This document shows positions 11,132 to 21,201 of a stretch of 64,000 nt of DNA, in pieces. The DNA is from Acidobacteriota bacterium (lineage in GTDB: Bacteria > Acidobacteriota > Vicinamibacteria > Vicinamibacterales > UBA8438). Below the pieces are notes generated by a model that was given only the letters and a program-made list of their open reading frames with translations, made no database searches and had not been told where the DNA came from. Position numbers and translations under genes: made by a program. Positions within the stretch are counted from its first letter, which is position 1. Each line of letters starts with the position of its first letter. The stretch spans positions 583,087 through 647,086 of the forward strand of contig VXRJ01000018.1 in the NCBI GenBank assembly GCA_009838525.1. The letters are read 5' to 3'.

Positions 11132-14100
11132 ATGCCCCGCCGCACGGACCTCCAACGCGTCCTCGTCATAGGGTCGGGTCCGATCGTGATCGGGCAGGCG
11201 TGCGAGTTCGACTATTCGGGCACCCAGGCCTGCAAGGCGCTGCAGTCCGAGGGCCTCGAGGTCGTGCTGATGAACTCGAATCCGGCGACGATCATGACCG
11301 ATCCGGATGTCGCCACGCGGACCTACGTCGAACCGCTGACCTGGGAGTATGCCCGCTCCGTGATCGAGCGGGAGCGGCCCGACGCGCTATTGCCGACCGT
11401 CGGCGGGCAGACCGCCCTGAACCTGGCGATCGAACTGGGCGAACGCGGCGTACTGGAAGAGTTCGACGTCACCCTGATCGGCGCCTCGCTCGACGCGATC
11501 CGCGTCGCCGAAGACCGTCTCGAGTTCCGGCGGGCGATGGAGTCGATTGGGATTGCCGTGCCCGAGAGCGCTTACGCCCGATCGTTCGACGAGGCGCTGG
11601 AGCTGGTCGAACGTTTTGGCTTCCCGGTGGTGCTCCGCCCGTCGTTCACGCTAGGCGGCGTGGGCGGCGGCATCGCCTACAACATGGAGGAGTACCGCGA
11701 GCTCGCCCGCCGCGGCATCACGCTGAGTCCGGTCGGCGAGATGCTGATCGAGGAGTCCGTCATCGGGTGGAAGGAGTTCGAGCTGGAGGTGATGCGCGAC
11801 GGAGCGAACAACTTCGTCGTCGTCTGCTCGATCGAGAACATCGACCCGATGGGCGTGCACACCGGCGACAGCATTACCGTCGCGCCTGCCCTGACGCTGA
11901 CCGACAAGGAGTTTCAGCGGATGCGCGACGCGGCGCGGCGCATCATCAACCGCGTCGGCGTGGAAACCGGCGGGTCGAACATTCAGTTCGCCATAAACCC
12001 GACGGATGGCCGGATGGTCGCCATCGAGATGAACCCGCGGGTCTCCCGTTCCTCGGCCCTCGCGTCGAAGGCGACCGGCTTCCCGATTGCGAAGATCGCG
12101 GCGAAGCTGGCCCTCGGCTATCGGCTGGACGAGATCCCCAACGACATCACGCGGCTGACGCCGGCATCGTTCGAACCGACGATCGACTACGTCGTCGTCA
12201 AGGTGCCGCGCTGGACGTTCGAGAAGTTCCCGAAGGCGGATCCGACCCTGACCACGCAGATGAAGTCGGTCGGCGAAGCAATGGCGATTGGCCGAACGTT
12301 CAAGGAAGCTTTCCTCAAGGGAATGCGTTCCCTGGAGATCGGTTCGAGCGGACTGCTGTTCCAGCGCAAGTCCGGCGATCGGGACGGTGGCCCGGACGAC
12401 CTGCGCCGGCGGCTGATTTCACCCACCGACCGCCGGATGTGGGCCGTGTTCGAGGCCATCGAAGCGGGCTGGTCCGTCGAGCGGTTGCACGAGGCAACCG
12501 GCATCGATCCGTGGTTCCTCGCGCAGTTCACGGAGATCGTCGAATTGCGCCGCGCCGCGGCAGTGGTCGGCGCGCGCGAGATGTCGGACGAGCTGCTGCG
12601 CGTGCTCAAGCGGGCCGGCTTCGGCGACGAGCAGCTAGGCGTCATCCTGGGCATCGAGTCCCAGGCGATCTCCGCGCGGCGCGACGAAGCCGATCTGTAT
12701 CCCGTCTACAAGCGCATCGATACGTGCGCCGCCGAGTTCGAATCGTTCACGCCGTACCTCTACAGCACGTACGAACCGGAGTGCGAGGCGGACCCGACGG
12801 ACCGCCCCAAGGTGGTCATCCTCGGAAGCGGCCCCAACCGGATCGGTCAGGGGATCGAGTTCGACTACTGCTGCTGCCACGCCGCCTTCGCCCTGCGCGA
12901 GGAGGGCTACGAGACGGTGATGGTCAACTGCAACCCGGAGACGGTCTCGACCGACTACGACTCGGTCGACCGGCTCTACTTCGAGCCGCTTACGCTCGAG
13001 GACGTCAGCGCCGTCATCCGCCGCGAACGGCAGGGCGGCGGGCAGGTTTCCGCCATCGTGCAATTCGGAGGCCAGACGCCGCTCAAGCTTGCCCTCGGCC
13101 TGCAGGCGTCGGGCGTCAACATTATCGGGACATCACCCGACTCGATCGACCTCGCGGAGGACCGGAAGCGGTTTGCACAACTGCTTTGGGACCTCGGAAT
13201 CCCGCAGGCGCCGCACGGCCTGGCTGTGTCGCGCGAAGAGGCGCGGCAGATTGCGAGCGAGATCGGCTTTCCGGTTCTGGTCCGCCCGTCCTACGTGCTG
13301 GGCGGCCGGGCGATGGCTATCGTTTACGACCCGGGCGCGCTGGACCGCTACGTCACCGAGGCGGTCGCGGCTTCGCCGGAGCATCCGATCCTGATCGACA
13401 AGTTCCTCGAGAACGCCTTCGAGCTGGACGTCGACGCGGTGGTGGACGCGACCGGCGCCGTCGTCATCGGCGGCATCATGGAGCACATCGAGGAAGCGGG
13501 GATCCACTCGGGCGACAGCTTCTGCGTCGTGCCGCCCTACCTGGTGGAGGAGCGGCACCAGGACACGATCCGCGACTACACCCGCCGGATTGCGCGGGCG
13601 CTGAAGGTGGTCGGCCTCCTCAACATTCAGTTCGCGATCCAGGATGGCACCGTCTACCTGATCGAGGTGAACCCGCGCGCGTCACGCACCGTCCCGTACC
13701 TGTCGAAGGCGACCGGCGTGCCGCTCGCCAAGGTGGCGGCGCGGCTGATGGTGGGGAAGACCCTCGCCGAGCTGGGACTCGAATCCGACCTGGACGTGGC
13801 CGGCGTGTTCGTCAAGGGTCCGGTCTTTCCGTTCGTCCGCTTCCCCGGCGTGGACACGATCCTGGGCCCCGAGATGAAGTCGACCGGCGAGGTGATGGGC
13901 GGAAGCGATTCGTTCGGAACCGCCTTCGCGAAGGCCCAGCTCTCGACGGGGCAGGGCCTGCCCGATGGCGGCCGCGCTTTTCTGAGCGTCAACGACGCGG
14001 ACAAGCCGCTGTTGCTGCCAGTGGCGCGCGATCTGGCCGATCTCGGTTTCGACCTGCTCGCCTCGTCCGGCACCGCGGCGTACCTCCGGGCCCACGGCCT

Positions 14101-14395
14101 CGACGTGGACGTGGTCTACAAGATCAACGAGGGGCGGCCGCACGTCGGCGACCGACTGCTCGACCGTGAGGTGCAGTTGATCATCAACACGCCGCTCGGC
14201 CGCGAGTCGTTCTTCGACGACATCACGATGCGCCGGATTGCCATGTTCACCGGCGTGCCTTGCCTCACGACGATGACCGGCGCCGCCGCGACCGTCGCCG
14301 GGATCCGGGCGCTTCGCTCCGAGCAGCGAACCGTCCGGCCGCTGCAGGACTACCACGCTGGCGTCACGTCGGCTGCCGACACAGCGGGCGGCTGA
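11132..14395 (+). CDS. carB: Carbamoyl-phosphate synthase large subunit
   Basis: 1087 aa, the expected size. The protein is an internal duplication of two ATP-grasp halves: the first opens with [21 protein letters not shown], the second with [21 protein letters not shown]. Conserved segments include [12 protein letters not shown] and [12 protein letters not shown], and [18 protein letters not shown]. The C-terminal MGS-like allosteric domain follows (about residues 945-1070). It makes carbamoyl phosphate from bicarbonate, ATP and the ammonia channelled from CarA. ATG 11132 is chosen because an upstream in-frame start would overlap carA and add non-homologous residues. Confidence 0.97.
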   Translation: MPRRTDLQRVLVIGSGPIVIGQACEFDYSGTQACKALQSEGLEVVLMNSNPATIMTDPDVATRTYVEPLTWEYARSVIERERPDALLPTVGGQTALNLAIELGERGVLEEFDVTLIGASLDAIRVAEDRLEFRRAMESIGIAVPESAYARSFDEALELVERFGFPVVLRPSFTLGGVGGGIAYNMEEYRELARRGITLSPVGEMLIEESVIGWKEFELEVMRDGANNFVVVCSIENIDPMGVHTGDSITVAPALTLTDKEFQRMRDAARRIINRVGVETGGSNIQFAINPTDGRMVAIEMNPRVSRSSALASKATGFPIAKIAAKLALGYRLDEIPNDITRLTPASFEPTIDYVVVKVPRWTFEKFPKADPTLTTQMKSVGEAMAIGRTFKEAFLKGMRSLEIGSSGLLFQRKSGDRDGGPDDLRRRLISPTDRRMWAVFEAIEAGWSVERLHEATGIDPWFLAQFTEIVELRRAAAVVGAREMSDELLRVLKRAGFGDEQLGVILGIESQAISARRDEADLYPVYKRIDTCAAEFESFTPYLYSTYEPECEADPTDRPKVVILGSGPNRIGQGIEFDYCCCHAAFALREEGYETVMVNCNPETVSTDYDSVDRLYFEPLTLEDVSAVIRRERQGGGQVSAIVQFGGQTPLKLALGLQASGVNIIGTSPDSIDLAEDRKRFAQLLWDLGIPQAPHGLAVSREEARQIASEIGFPVLVRPSYVLGGRAMAIVYDPGALDRYVTEAVAASPEHPILIDKFLENAFELDVDAVVDATGAVVIGGIMEHIEEAGIHSGDSFCVVPPYLVEERHQDTIRDYTRRIARALKVVGLLNIQFAIQDGTVYLIEVNPRASRTVPYLSKATGVPLAKVAARLMVGKTLAELGLESDLDVAGVFVKGPVFPFVRFPGVDTILGPEMKSTGEVMGGSDSFGTAFAKAQLSTGQGLPDGGRAFLSVNDADKPLLLPVARDLADLGFDLLASSGTAAYLRAHGLDVDVVYKINEGRPHVGDRLLDREVQLIINTPLGRESFFDDITMRRIAMFTGVPCLTTMTGAAATVAGIRALRSEQRTVRPLQDYHAGVTSAADTAGG

Positions 14396-14428
14396 TCCGG
14401 TTACGGAGATGATCCGACCCGTTTGGGA

Positions 14429-15256
14429 TCAGTAGTCCCCGGTCACGGACGCGGCTGCGGCCAGAAGTGCGGCATCCGGCGCCACATCCGTGGCGACGTC
14501 CAGTTCCAGCCCATCCCAGGCGAGCGACATGCTGTCAGGCAGCTCCGCGCAGGTCTGCGCGTGCGGGAGGTCGTGCGTCATGTGGGTGAACCAGGTCCGC
14601 CGGGCGCCGATTCGGCGCGCGGTCTCGACCGCCTCCGCCAGCGTGAAATGCGTCGGGTGCGGCTTGTGGCGGAGGGCATCCAGCACCAGCGTGTCAAGGT
14701 TCTCGAGCAGTGGCCAGGATGCCTCGGGGATGTGGTTGCAGTCGGTCAGGTACGCGAAGTTCCCGATCCGGAATCCGAGGACCGGCAGGCGGCCATGCAG
14801 GACCGGGACGGGGAGGATGGTGGCGCCGCCGAGCGTGAACGCTCCATCGAGCGGCCGGAGATCGAGCTGCGGCAGTCCGCCTCCCTTCTGCGCCGCAGCA
14901 TCGAAGACATAGGCGAACATGCGCCGCACCTGCGTCAACGCGCGCTCCGCCCCGTACACCGGAATCGCCGCCCTCTGGCGGAAGTTGTAGATCCGCACGT
15001 CATCAAGGCCCAGGATGTGATCGGCATGCGCGTGCGTCAGCACGATGGCGTCGACGCGTGGGATGCGGAAGCGCAGCGCCTGCGCGCGCAGATCGGGCGA
15101 GGCATCCAGCAGGACCGAGCGGCCGTCGTCGAAGCGCAGCCAGAGGGATGGCCGTTGCCGGCGGTCGTGCGGATCGTCGGAGCGACAAACCTCACAGTCG
15201 CAGCCGATGACCGGCACGCCGGCCGAGGTGCCGGTCCCGAGGAAGGTGATCTGCAT
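14429..15256 (-). CDS. PhnP-like metallo-beta-lactamase-fold phosphodiesterase/hydrolase
   Basis: 275 aa from ATG 15256. It begins MQITFLGTGTSAGVPVIGC, followed by a CEVC pair, as in PhnP-type proteins. The metal motif is THAHADHILGLDD (HxHxDH), with later ligands likely in VPVLHGR, LTDCNHI and WFTHMTHDL. The family includes the cyclic phosphodiesterase PhnP and related enzymes of unknown substrate. No phosphonate genes lie nearby, so the phn role cannot be assumed. It is convergent with carB and divergent from mazG (46 bases between starts). Confidence 0.84.
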   Translation of the reverse strand: MQITFLGTGTSAGVPVIGCDCEVCRSDDPHDRRQRPSLWLRFDDGRSVLLDASPDLRAQALRFRIPRVDAIVLTHAHADHILGLDDVRIYNFRQRAAIPVYGAERALTQVRRMFAYVFDAAAQKGGGLPQLDLRPLDGAFTLGGATILPVPVLHGRLPVLGFRIGNFAYLTDCNHIPEASWPLLENLDTLVLDALRHKPHPTHFTLAEAVETARRIGARRTWFTHMTHDLPHAQTCAELPDSMSLAWDGLELDVATDVAPDAALLAAAASVTGDY

Positions 15257-15289
15257 CGTAGGCCGCGGATGCCCCGCGGGCGACCTGCT

Positions 15290-15295
15290 AGCATA
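15290..15295 (+). promoter_or_regulatory. Candidate -10 element for mazG (TAGCAT)
   Basis: TAGCAT ends 7 bases before the GTG start of mazG, which would give a leaderless or nearly leaderless transcript. No good -35 is visible. The same spacing recurs upstream of other genes in this window. Confidence 0.3.
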
Positions 15296-15302
15296 CGCCA
15301 CG

Positions 15303-16172
15303 GTGTCAACCATTCCCCCCGATGACGAGCGCGACAACGAACTGCGCGCCGCCGCCGACGGCTTCGCGCATCTCGTGTCGCTGATGCGCACGCTCCGTTC
15401 GGAGGAGGGCTGCGCCTGGGATCGCGAGCAAACGCTGGAATCGCTTCGCCCCTATGTGATCGAGGAGACCTACGAAGTGGTCGACGCGATAGATCGCGGC
15501 GACCCGGCAGCCCTCCGCGACGAGTTGGGTGACTTCCTCCTCGAAGCAGTCTTCCTGGCGCAGGTGGCGCACGAGCAGGGCGATTTCCATATCAGCGACT
15601 CGTTGCAGGCGATCTGCGACAAGCTAATCCGCCGCCATCCCCATGTCTTCCCGCCTGCTGCGGATGGGACCACCGCCGGCCACGGTGGTGTCGCGGCGGG
15701 AACATCGCTGACCTCCGATGACGTCAAGCGGCAGTGGGACGCCATCAAGTTGGAGGAACGGGCGGAGGCGGGAGAAGAACCGGGCCTGCTGGGCACGGTG
15801 CCGGAGAGCCTGCCCGCGTTGCTGCGCGCCTACCGGCTGGGCAAGCGTGCCGCGAGCGCCGGTTTCGACTGGCCCGATCCGTCCGGTGTCGAGGAGAAGG
15901 TCATCGAGGAGCTGGCCGAACTGGCGAACGCCCGTACCCAAGGTTCGCACGCCGCGATCGAAGAAGAGCTGGGCGACATGCTCTTCGCCATCGCCAATCT
16001 CGCCCGCCACCTCGGCGTCGATCCCGAAACGGCTCTGCGCAGCGCGAACCGGAAGTTCACGGAGCGTTTCACGAGGGTCGAGGCGCGCTTCCGCGATCGG
16101 GGCATAGAGCTGTCGGACGCCTCACTCGATGAGATGGAGGCGGAGTGGCGCCGGATCAAGACCGGCCTCTGA
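15303..16172 (+). CDS. mazG: Nucleoside triphosphate pyrophosphohydrolase MazG
   Basis: 289 aa from GTG 15303. It has two MazG domains. The first shows CAWDREQTLESLRPYVIEETYEVVDAI and the metal-binding ELGDFLLE; the second shows EEKVIEELAEL and EEELGDMLFAIANLARHLG. The enzyme hydrolyses (d)NTPs to monophosphate and pyrophosphate, a house-cleaning role. A loop of about 20 Gly/Ala/Thr-rich residues after HPHVF is longer than usual. The frame stays open upstream to 15045, but that part overlaps the divergent neighbour and is not homologous. Confidence 0.94.
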   Translation: MSTIPPDDERDNELRAAADGFAHLVSLMRTLRSEEGCAWDREQTLESLRPYVIEETYEVVDAIDRGDPAALRDELGDFLLEAVFLAQVAHEQGDFHISDSLQAICDKLIRRHPHVFPPAADGTTAGHGGVAAGTSLTSDDVKRQWDAIKLEERAEAGEEPGLLGTVPESLPALLRAYRLGKRAASAGFDWPDPSGVEEKVIEELAELANARTQGSHAAIEEELGDMLFAIANLARHLGVDPETALRSANRKFTERFTRVEARFRDRGIELSDASLDEMEAEWRRIKTGL

Positions 16173-16209
16173 GCGGTTACCCGGTCCGGCTGTCTTCGGT
16201 ACTCTCCGG

Positions 16210-18828
16210 TCAAGGCGCGGACAGCGTGAACCGACGGCCGCGGACGGTCGAAACGCCGACGCGGTCCCCGTCGGTGCAGAGAGCCACCGCGCCGTCGTAA
16301 CCCGTCTGCAGTACTTCCACGCCGGCCCTCTCGTAGCGCGCGAGCACGTCCGGGTGTGGATGTCCGAAGAGGTTACGCCGGCCGGCGCTTACGACGGCCA
16401 GCGACGGATCGAGTGCCTGGATGAACGCCGCCGAGCTCGACGAACGGCTGCCATGATGCGGCGCTTTCAGAATCCGGAGCGCCGCAGGAACGAGAGCCGC
16501 CGCCACTGTCGGCTCCACCTCCTCGCCGATGTCACCCGGCAGGACAATCGAGACCTCGCCGTGACGCAGTTCGATGACGATCGAATCGTCGTTCCGGACA
16601 CGGCGCCGCTCCCAGTCCGGGGCCGGCGGATGCAGAACGTGGAGGCCGATGTCGCCCATGGTGATACGGTCGCCGGCTCGTACCGTCCGCCACAACGCGC
16701 CCTCTTCCTCTGCGGCGGCCCGCAATCCGGCCAGAATCTCGGACGATGGCACGGGGACCCCTTCCCAGACCTCGCCCGGACGCAGGTCGCGGACGACAGC
16801 AACCCCGCCTCCCGCATGGTCCGGGTCACCATGGGTGATGGCGAGATAGTCGAGCGACCGGACTCCCAGAGCCCAGATTGCCGGCACGACGATGCGGGCG
16901 CCGATGTCGAACGGCCCCTGGAGCACGTCTCCCGCCGCATCCACCAGAAGCGTCTGCCCGTTTGGGAACCGGACCAGCGTGGCGTCCGCCTGATCGACGT
17001 CGAGCATGTGAACCCGCAGAAACCGTCGATCGGCGGGCTGGCCGACCCCGTCCCCCAGTAGCCCGCACGCATCGCCCGCCGGGGCGCCCGGCCACCCCGG
17101 AAAGGGAGCCGCGAGCATCACCACGGCGCTGGCGGTGACCATTCCCCGACCCAACCAGCGTTGCCACCAGCGGGCATCTCCCGAGAGCCAGACAATCCAA
17201 CCGATGTAGTAGCCGCCGACAATGGGCAGCCACGGCGGTGGCAACCGCCAGGAGAGCGCGGGCGCCCAATCGGCGAACCGCGCCGATTCCACGATACCTG
17301 CCGACGCCAGGTGGGCCGTCCAGCCCGCGAGTGCGGCAGCGCCCACGAGGCCCGAGGCGTGCAGGCCGACCGCCGCCATCCCGGCCATCTGCGTTGCGGT
17401 CATCAACGGAATTGCCGCGAAGTTGAGCAGTAGGCCGGCGAGGGTGACCCGCGAGAAGTGGAGTACCGCAACCGGGAAGAGGGCCAGCTCCGCGCAAATG
17501 GTCGCAACCAGCAAACCGACAACAGCCGCCGCCAGATAGCGACTGCCGGTGGAGAGGCGCGAGCGGTTCGAGCCTGACGCAGGCGGAACGTCACCCGCGT
17601 TCGACTGGTCGGCCGAGGGCCACTGCGCGCCCAGCCACGCCATCATGCGCGGCACGCCGATGAGCAGGCCGGCCGTGGCGCCGAAAGTCAACTGGAATCC
17701 AGGATTGAACGGGGCGCGCGGATCGACCAGGGTCAGTCCACCAGCGGCCAGGGTCAGCGTGTTGATGGGGTCCGCACGCTGGTCGACAGCCTGCGCGGCC
17801 AGGACCACGATGGCGACGAACAGGGCGCGCGTCACCGAGGGCTCGGAAGCGACAACCTGCCCGTAGGCCAGCAGGGACACGATGACGATCACGGCCGGAA
17901 GGCGCCCCGCAAGACCCGCCAGCCGCAACAGGAGCAAGAGCAACGCGGTCAGGATGGCGATGTTGCCGCCGGAGATAGCGATCACGTGATACGTGCCGGC
18001 CCGCTGCAACCGATCCGTCATCTCCGGATCGAGGCCGGCACGGTCGCCAATCAGCACAGCCGTGACGATGGCGGCCGACTGCAGGTCGTACGTGCCGACC
18101 GTTGCGTTGATGGAATGACGTACCGCGGCCCGCATCCGTGCGCCCCACTCTTCCAGTGGAACGGCAGGCGCCAGCACGTTGACCAGCAGCGCGCTCTTGA
18201 CCGATCCGATCAGGTGGATTCCGCGTGCGTAGAGGCGATCGAGCCCATCGGGTGTACCCGGATTGGCGTATCGCGCGGGTTGTCGCAGCGTCGCCGGCGC
18301 GCGGATCATGCGGCCGTTCCGCCACAAAGCGATGTGATCGGACACCAGTTCGCCGCCCACACTCAGGCGGACGACACCCTCCAAAGGGCGCCATCGGCCG
18401 TCGTGGCGAATCTGGCTCACGGCCACCGTGAGACTGCCGCCGTACGTCGTCGGCGCTGCATCCCCGACCAGCCGGCCCTCGACGACGGAGGTTCCTTCCG
18501 GTGTCTGACTCGGGTCTGGCCCGCCCCTTCCCTCGAACCAGTCGAGCAGCGACGGGCGCATTTCGCCTCGAGCGCCAATGCCTGCCGCAGCTCCCGCCAT
18601 GAGCGTCCCCGCCATAACGAGCAGGAGCGTCACCCGCGGGGCTCGATCTACCTGAAGGAAGCCGCCGGCCGCCAACAGGGCTCCCGCGGCCAAGCCGACC
18701 AACGGGTGAAACCACACTTCCGGCAGCGCACCAGGGATCGCCGCAATTCCCCCACCGGTCAGAAGTGCGAACGCCAGCGGCGCCGCGGGGCGGATCACGC
18801 TCCGGGGCTGGAGCAAGATCCGGGCCAA
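16210..18828 (-). CDS. comEC: DNA internalization channel protein ComEC/Rec2
   Basis: 872 aa with the three expected parts: an N-terminal membrane segment plus OB-like domain (to about residue 220), the polytopic Competence domain (about 225-560, including AISGGNIAIL) and a C-terminal metallo-beta-lactamase domain with THGDPDHAGG near residue 663 and a later APHHGSRSS. ComEC carries single-stranded DNA across the inner membrane during natural transformation. The start used is TTG 18828; no better upstream codon is evident. The Competence domain holds a Ser/Asn-rich loop (about 400-425). No other competence genes are in the window. Confidence 0.93.
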   Translation of the reverse strand: MARILLQPRSVIRPAAPLAFALLTGGGIAAIPGALPEVWFHPLVGLAAGALLAAGGFLQVDRAPRVTLLLVMAGTLMAGAAAGIGARGEMRPSLLDWFEGRGGPDPSQTPEGTSVVEGRLVGDAAPTTYGGSLTVAVSQIRHDGRWRPLEGVVRLSVGGELVSDHIALWRNGRMIRAPATLRQPARYANPGTPDGLDRLYARGIHLIGSVKSALLVNVLAPAVPLEEWGARMRAAVRHSINATVGTYDLQSAAIVTAVLIGDRAGLDPEMTDRLQRAGTYHVIAISGGNIAILTALLLLLLRLAGLAGRLPAVIVIVSLLAYGQVVASEPSVTRALFVAIVVLAAQAVDQRADPINTLTLAAGGLTLVDPRAPFNPGFQLTFGATAGLLIGVPRMMAWLGAQWPSADQSNAGDVPPASGSNRSRLSTGSRYLAAAVVGLLVATICAELALFPVAVLHFSRVTLAGLLLNFAAIPLMTATQMAGMAAVGLHASGLVGAAALAGWTAHLASAGIVESARFADWAPALSWRLPPPWLPIVGGYYIGWIVWLSGDARWWQRWLGRGMVTASAVVMLAAPFPGWPGAPAGDACGLLGDGVGQPADRRFLRVHMLDVDQADATLVRFPNGQTLLVDAAGDVLQGPFDIGARIVVPAIWALGVRSLDYLAITHGDPDHAGGGVAVVRDLRPGEVWEGVPVPSSEILAGLRAAAEEEGALWRTVRAGDRITMGDIGLHVLHPPAPDWERRRVRNDDSIVIELRHGEVSIVLPGDIGEEVEPTVAAALVPAALRILKAPHHGSRSSSSAAFIQALDPSLAVVSAGRRNLFGHPHPDVLARYERAGVEVLQTGYDGAVALCTDGDRVGVSTVRGRRFTLSAP

Positions 18829-18852
18829 GAACGGCAGGTGGCCTGCGCTACA

Positions 18853-20304
18853 TCACGGCTCGAGAATCGTTGCGGCCGAATCGGTCAGCTCCACGATGTG
18901 CAGTCCGGTATCCGCCCGGTCCGCCAGGTAGATCAACCCGCGGTCATCGACCTCGACGTTGTTCGTCTGGATGGCGATCTGGCACGTCTCGACGCCATCG
19001 ATGGTGGCGCAGCGCTCGGCCGTCCGTTCGGTGGTGGCAGGTATGTAGTACGCCACCTCGGCCATGTTGAACGGGTCGCGGATGTCGATGACTCTGGCTC
19101 CCGCGTTGAACCACGAGACAACCATCAGCTTCCCGTAGAACGGGGGCTCCATGGACCACTGCGGCGCATGCGGTCCGAACCGGCCGCCGCGCTCACAGAA
19201 ATCGCCGCTCGATTCGTCCACCTGAAAGGTCCCGATCGGCAAGGGGTGCGCCTCGTCCGTGATGTCGAGCATGAGGGTGACGTGGCGTGTCTCCTGGCAC
19301 CGGTTGGCGGTTGATTCGGAGACGACGAACAGGAAGTCGCGTGTGGCGTTGTCTCGGTTGCCGGCGTAGTCGGCAATCTCCACGTCGAGCAGCGGCATCG
19401 CGGTGTGGGCGCCCCAATAGGACGGCAGATCGACGCGGCCGATCTGCGGGTAGGCGAGGGCGCCGGGGCTCGTCCCGAGCGGCGCGGCGGCAGCGGGGTC
19501 CCCGTTCAGCAGCCGCTCGCGGTCGAGGATCTGGACGGCGCCGTCGGCGGACGTGCCGTACGCCATGTAGACGCGATTGCCCAGGATGACCGCCTCGTGC
19601 AGGCCCGATCCCCCCGGTATGGGTCCGCTCGCGTCGGGCTGGACACCGGGCAGGCTGAAGTCGCGGATCCGCCGCGGAGCGGCCGGGTCAGCCAGATCGA
19701 AGACCTGCAGTATGCGCGGCGCGCGCCAGCCGTCGACGGTCCCGACCAGATAGGCGACGCCGGTGTCGCACTCCCACCAGTTCTTGTGGGTGTGTTGTTC
19801 GCCGGACGGAGTGCGGCCCATATCGGCCGCCGTGCTCACGAACGCCGGGCTGGCCGGATCGGTGACGTCCCAGACTTCGTGGCTGATGTTCCCGTTCGAC
19901 CGCAGCAGATAGAAGCGGCCGGTGTCCGCGCCGGGGAGCCGGTCGCCCTCGCACACCTGGACCATCTGCGCGCCGCTGGTACCACCGGTCGCGGGAATGT
20001 GGGCGAGGTAGACGGGAGCGGCGGGGTCGGTGACGTCGACCACCGACGTGCCATTGGCTTCAACGGCACCGGTCAGCGGATTCAGCGCCTCGCCGGCGTG
20101 GTGGCCGATGTACGCGATGCGACGCTCACCTTGCCGGACCGGCAGCGGCTGATAGGCGGAGCGCCCCTGGAGGTCGCTCATGCCGACGAGCCGGGAGTTG
20201 AAGCTCTCCTCGCCATGGCCGGTGTTTGCGGGCTGCGCGAGGGCGTGGCCGGCGACAACGACAACCAGGAACGCAGCGAGCCTAGGGAGAATCCAACGGT
20301 TCAT
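18853..20304 (-). CDS. Secreted LVIVD-repeat (beta-propeller-like) protein
   Basis: 483 aa with a clear signal peptide ending around AGHALAQ. The body has repeated units of the type SVVDVTDPAAPVYLAHIP, EVWDVTDPASPAFVST, QVFDLADPAAPRRI and RVIDIRDPFNMAEVAYY, which are LVIVD repeats and probably build a beta-propeller. Several Cys residues suggest disulfides in the periplasm. Its role is unknown; LVIVD proteins are seldom characterised. It ends 24 bases from comEC on the same strand and starts 86 bases from the divergent sigma factor. Confidence 0.8.
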   Translation of the reverse strand: MNRWILPRLAAFLVVVVAGHALAQPANTGHGEESFNSRLVGMSDLQGRSAYQPLPVRQGERRIAYIGHHAGEALNPLTGAVEANGTSVVDVTDPAAPVYLAHIPATGGTSGAQMVQVCEGDRLPGADTGRFYLLRSNGNISHEVWDVTDPASPAFVSTAADMGRTPSGEQHTHKNWWECDTGVAYLVGTVDGWRAPRILQVFDLADPAAPRRIRDFSLPGVQPDASGPIPGGSGLHEAVILGNRVYMAYGTSADGAVQILDRERLLNGDPAAAAPLGTSPGALAYPQIGRVDLPSYWGAHTAMPLLDVEIADYAGNRDNATRDFLFVVSESTANRCQETRHVTLMLDITDEAHPLPIGTFQVDESSGDFCERGGRFGPHAPQWSMEPPFYGKLMVVSWFNAGARVIDIRDPFNMAEVAYYIPATTERTAERCATIDGVETCQIAIQTNNVEVDDRGLIYLADRADTGLHIVELTDSAATILEP

Positions 20305-20389
20305 AGTGACCTCCCGTCAGTAGATCCTGCCCAACTGTAGCGCCTTGTGCCGCAATCAACCGGCTTTGCCCGAAGCGACGTTACGGGGC

Positions 20390-21016
20390 ATGATCACTCC
20401 TGGCATGGTACCGAAAAGGGCTTCTGCTTCGTCGAAGTCCTTCCACCAAACGGACACCGGCAATTCAAGTGAAGGGCACCTGCTGGCACAGGCCCGGCGC
20501 GGCAATCGATCAGCCTTGGACGCGCTGTTTGAGCGGTACAGATCCTGGCTCCGCCGGTGGGCGCGGGGCCGCCTGCCGGGGTGGGTGCGCGATGGTATCG
20601 ATACCAGTGACGTGGTCCACGACGCACTCTGCCGCACCTTCGCCCGTCTGGAGTCGTTTCGGTCGAATCGGAGCAGCGCCTTGCGTGCGTACCTGCAGCA
20701 CGCAGTGGAAAACCGTATTCATGACCAGTTGCGGCGTGCTCAACGACGCTCGGTCACGAACATCCAGGATGACGTCGTCTGGGTTGCCGGGGGTGGCGGA
20801 TCGCGCCACGACCAGGTTCTCGACGACGAAGGGTGGCAAGCCTACCGGCATGGACTGGCGCGCCTCACGGACCGCGAACGCCGTCTGATTGTGGGTCGCC
20901 TGGAGATGGGCTACAGCCACCGCCAGCTTGCCTTCATAGAGGGTCTTCCAAGCAGTGACGCGGCGCGCAAGGCTCTGGGGCGGGCATTGAGAAGACTCAT
21001 TGACGTCGTCGATTGA
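20390..21016 (+). CDS. ECF-type RNA polymerase sigma factor
   Basis: 208 aa. Sigma region 2 is recognisable (ALDALFERYRSWLRRWARG, DVVHDALCRTFARLESF, LRAYLQHAVENRIHDQLRR), followed by a linker and region 4 (LTDRERRLIVGRLEMGYSHR with a helix-turn-helix). No anti-sigma factor is adjacent; the next gene is a membrane Ser/Thr kinase, a pairing seen in ECF groups of Acidobacteriota and Planctomycetota that may be controlled by phosphorylation (inference). ATG 20390 is preferred over TTG 20345; ATG 20405 is also possible. Confidence 0.85.
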   Translation: MITPGMVPKRASASSKSFHQTDTGNSSEGHLLAQARRGNRSALDALFERYRSWLRRWARGRLPGWVRDGIDTSDVVHDALCRTFARLESFRSNRSSALRAYLQHAVENRIHDQLRRAQRRSVTNIQDDVVWVAGGGGSRHDQVLDDEGWQAYRHGLARLTDRERRLIVGRLEMGYSHRQLAFIEGLPSSDAARKALGRALRRLIDVVD

Positions 21017-21201
21017 GTGAGCGCAACGGAGGCAACCACCCTCCGAGCCCCACCGCAGCCCCCGATTTGCGCATCGACCCGGACCGGCGGTTGGCCTGCG
21101 CCCTCTAACAAGGCGCCGGCCGTCCGGTTCCAGTTGGGTTGGACGTCAATACAAGTAGATCCGGGTAGTGCGAGTAGTCGCTGGGGGGTAGGGTCCGCCG
21201 G
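21017..21201 (+). promoter_or_regulatory. Intergenic region upstream of the sensor kinase
   Basis: 185 bases. Four GTAG tetramers occur at 21155, 21165, 21174 and 21188, just before the kinase start. They may be chance or repeated regulator half-sites. No convincing terminator or -35/-10 pair is seen. Confidence 0.2.

Noticed and set aside
14409-14430. TGATCC/GGATCA repeat after carB as a terminator
   Set aside because: Only a 6-bp stem with a 10-base loop and no T-run; too weak.
21098-21140. attC-like pair (CTCTAAC ... GTTGGGT) resembling integron core sites
   Set aside because: The first site lacks the leading purine, the span is too short for an attC, there is no internal symmetry and no integrase is nearby.
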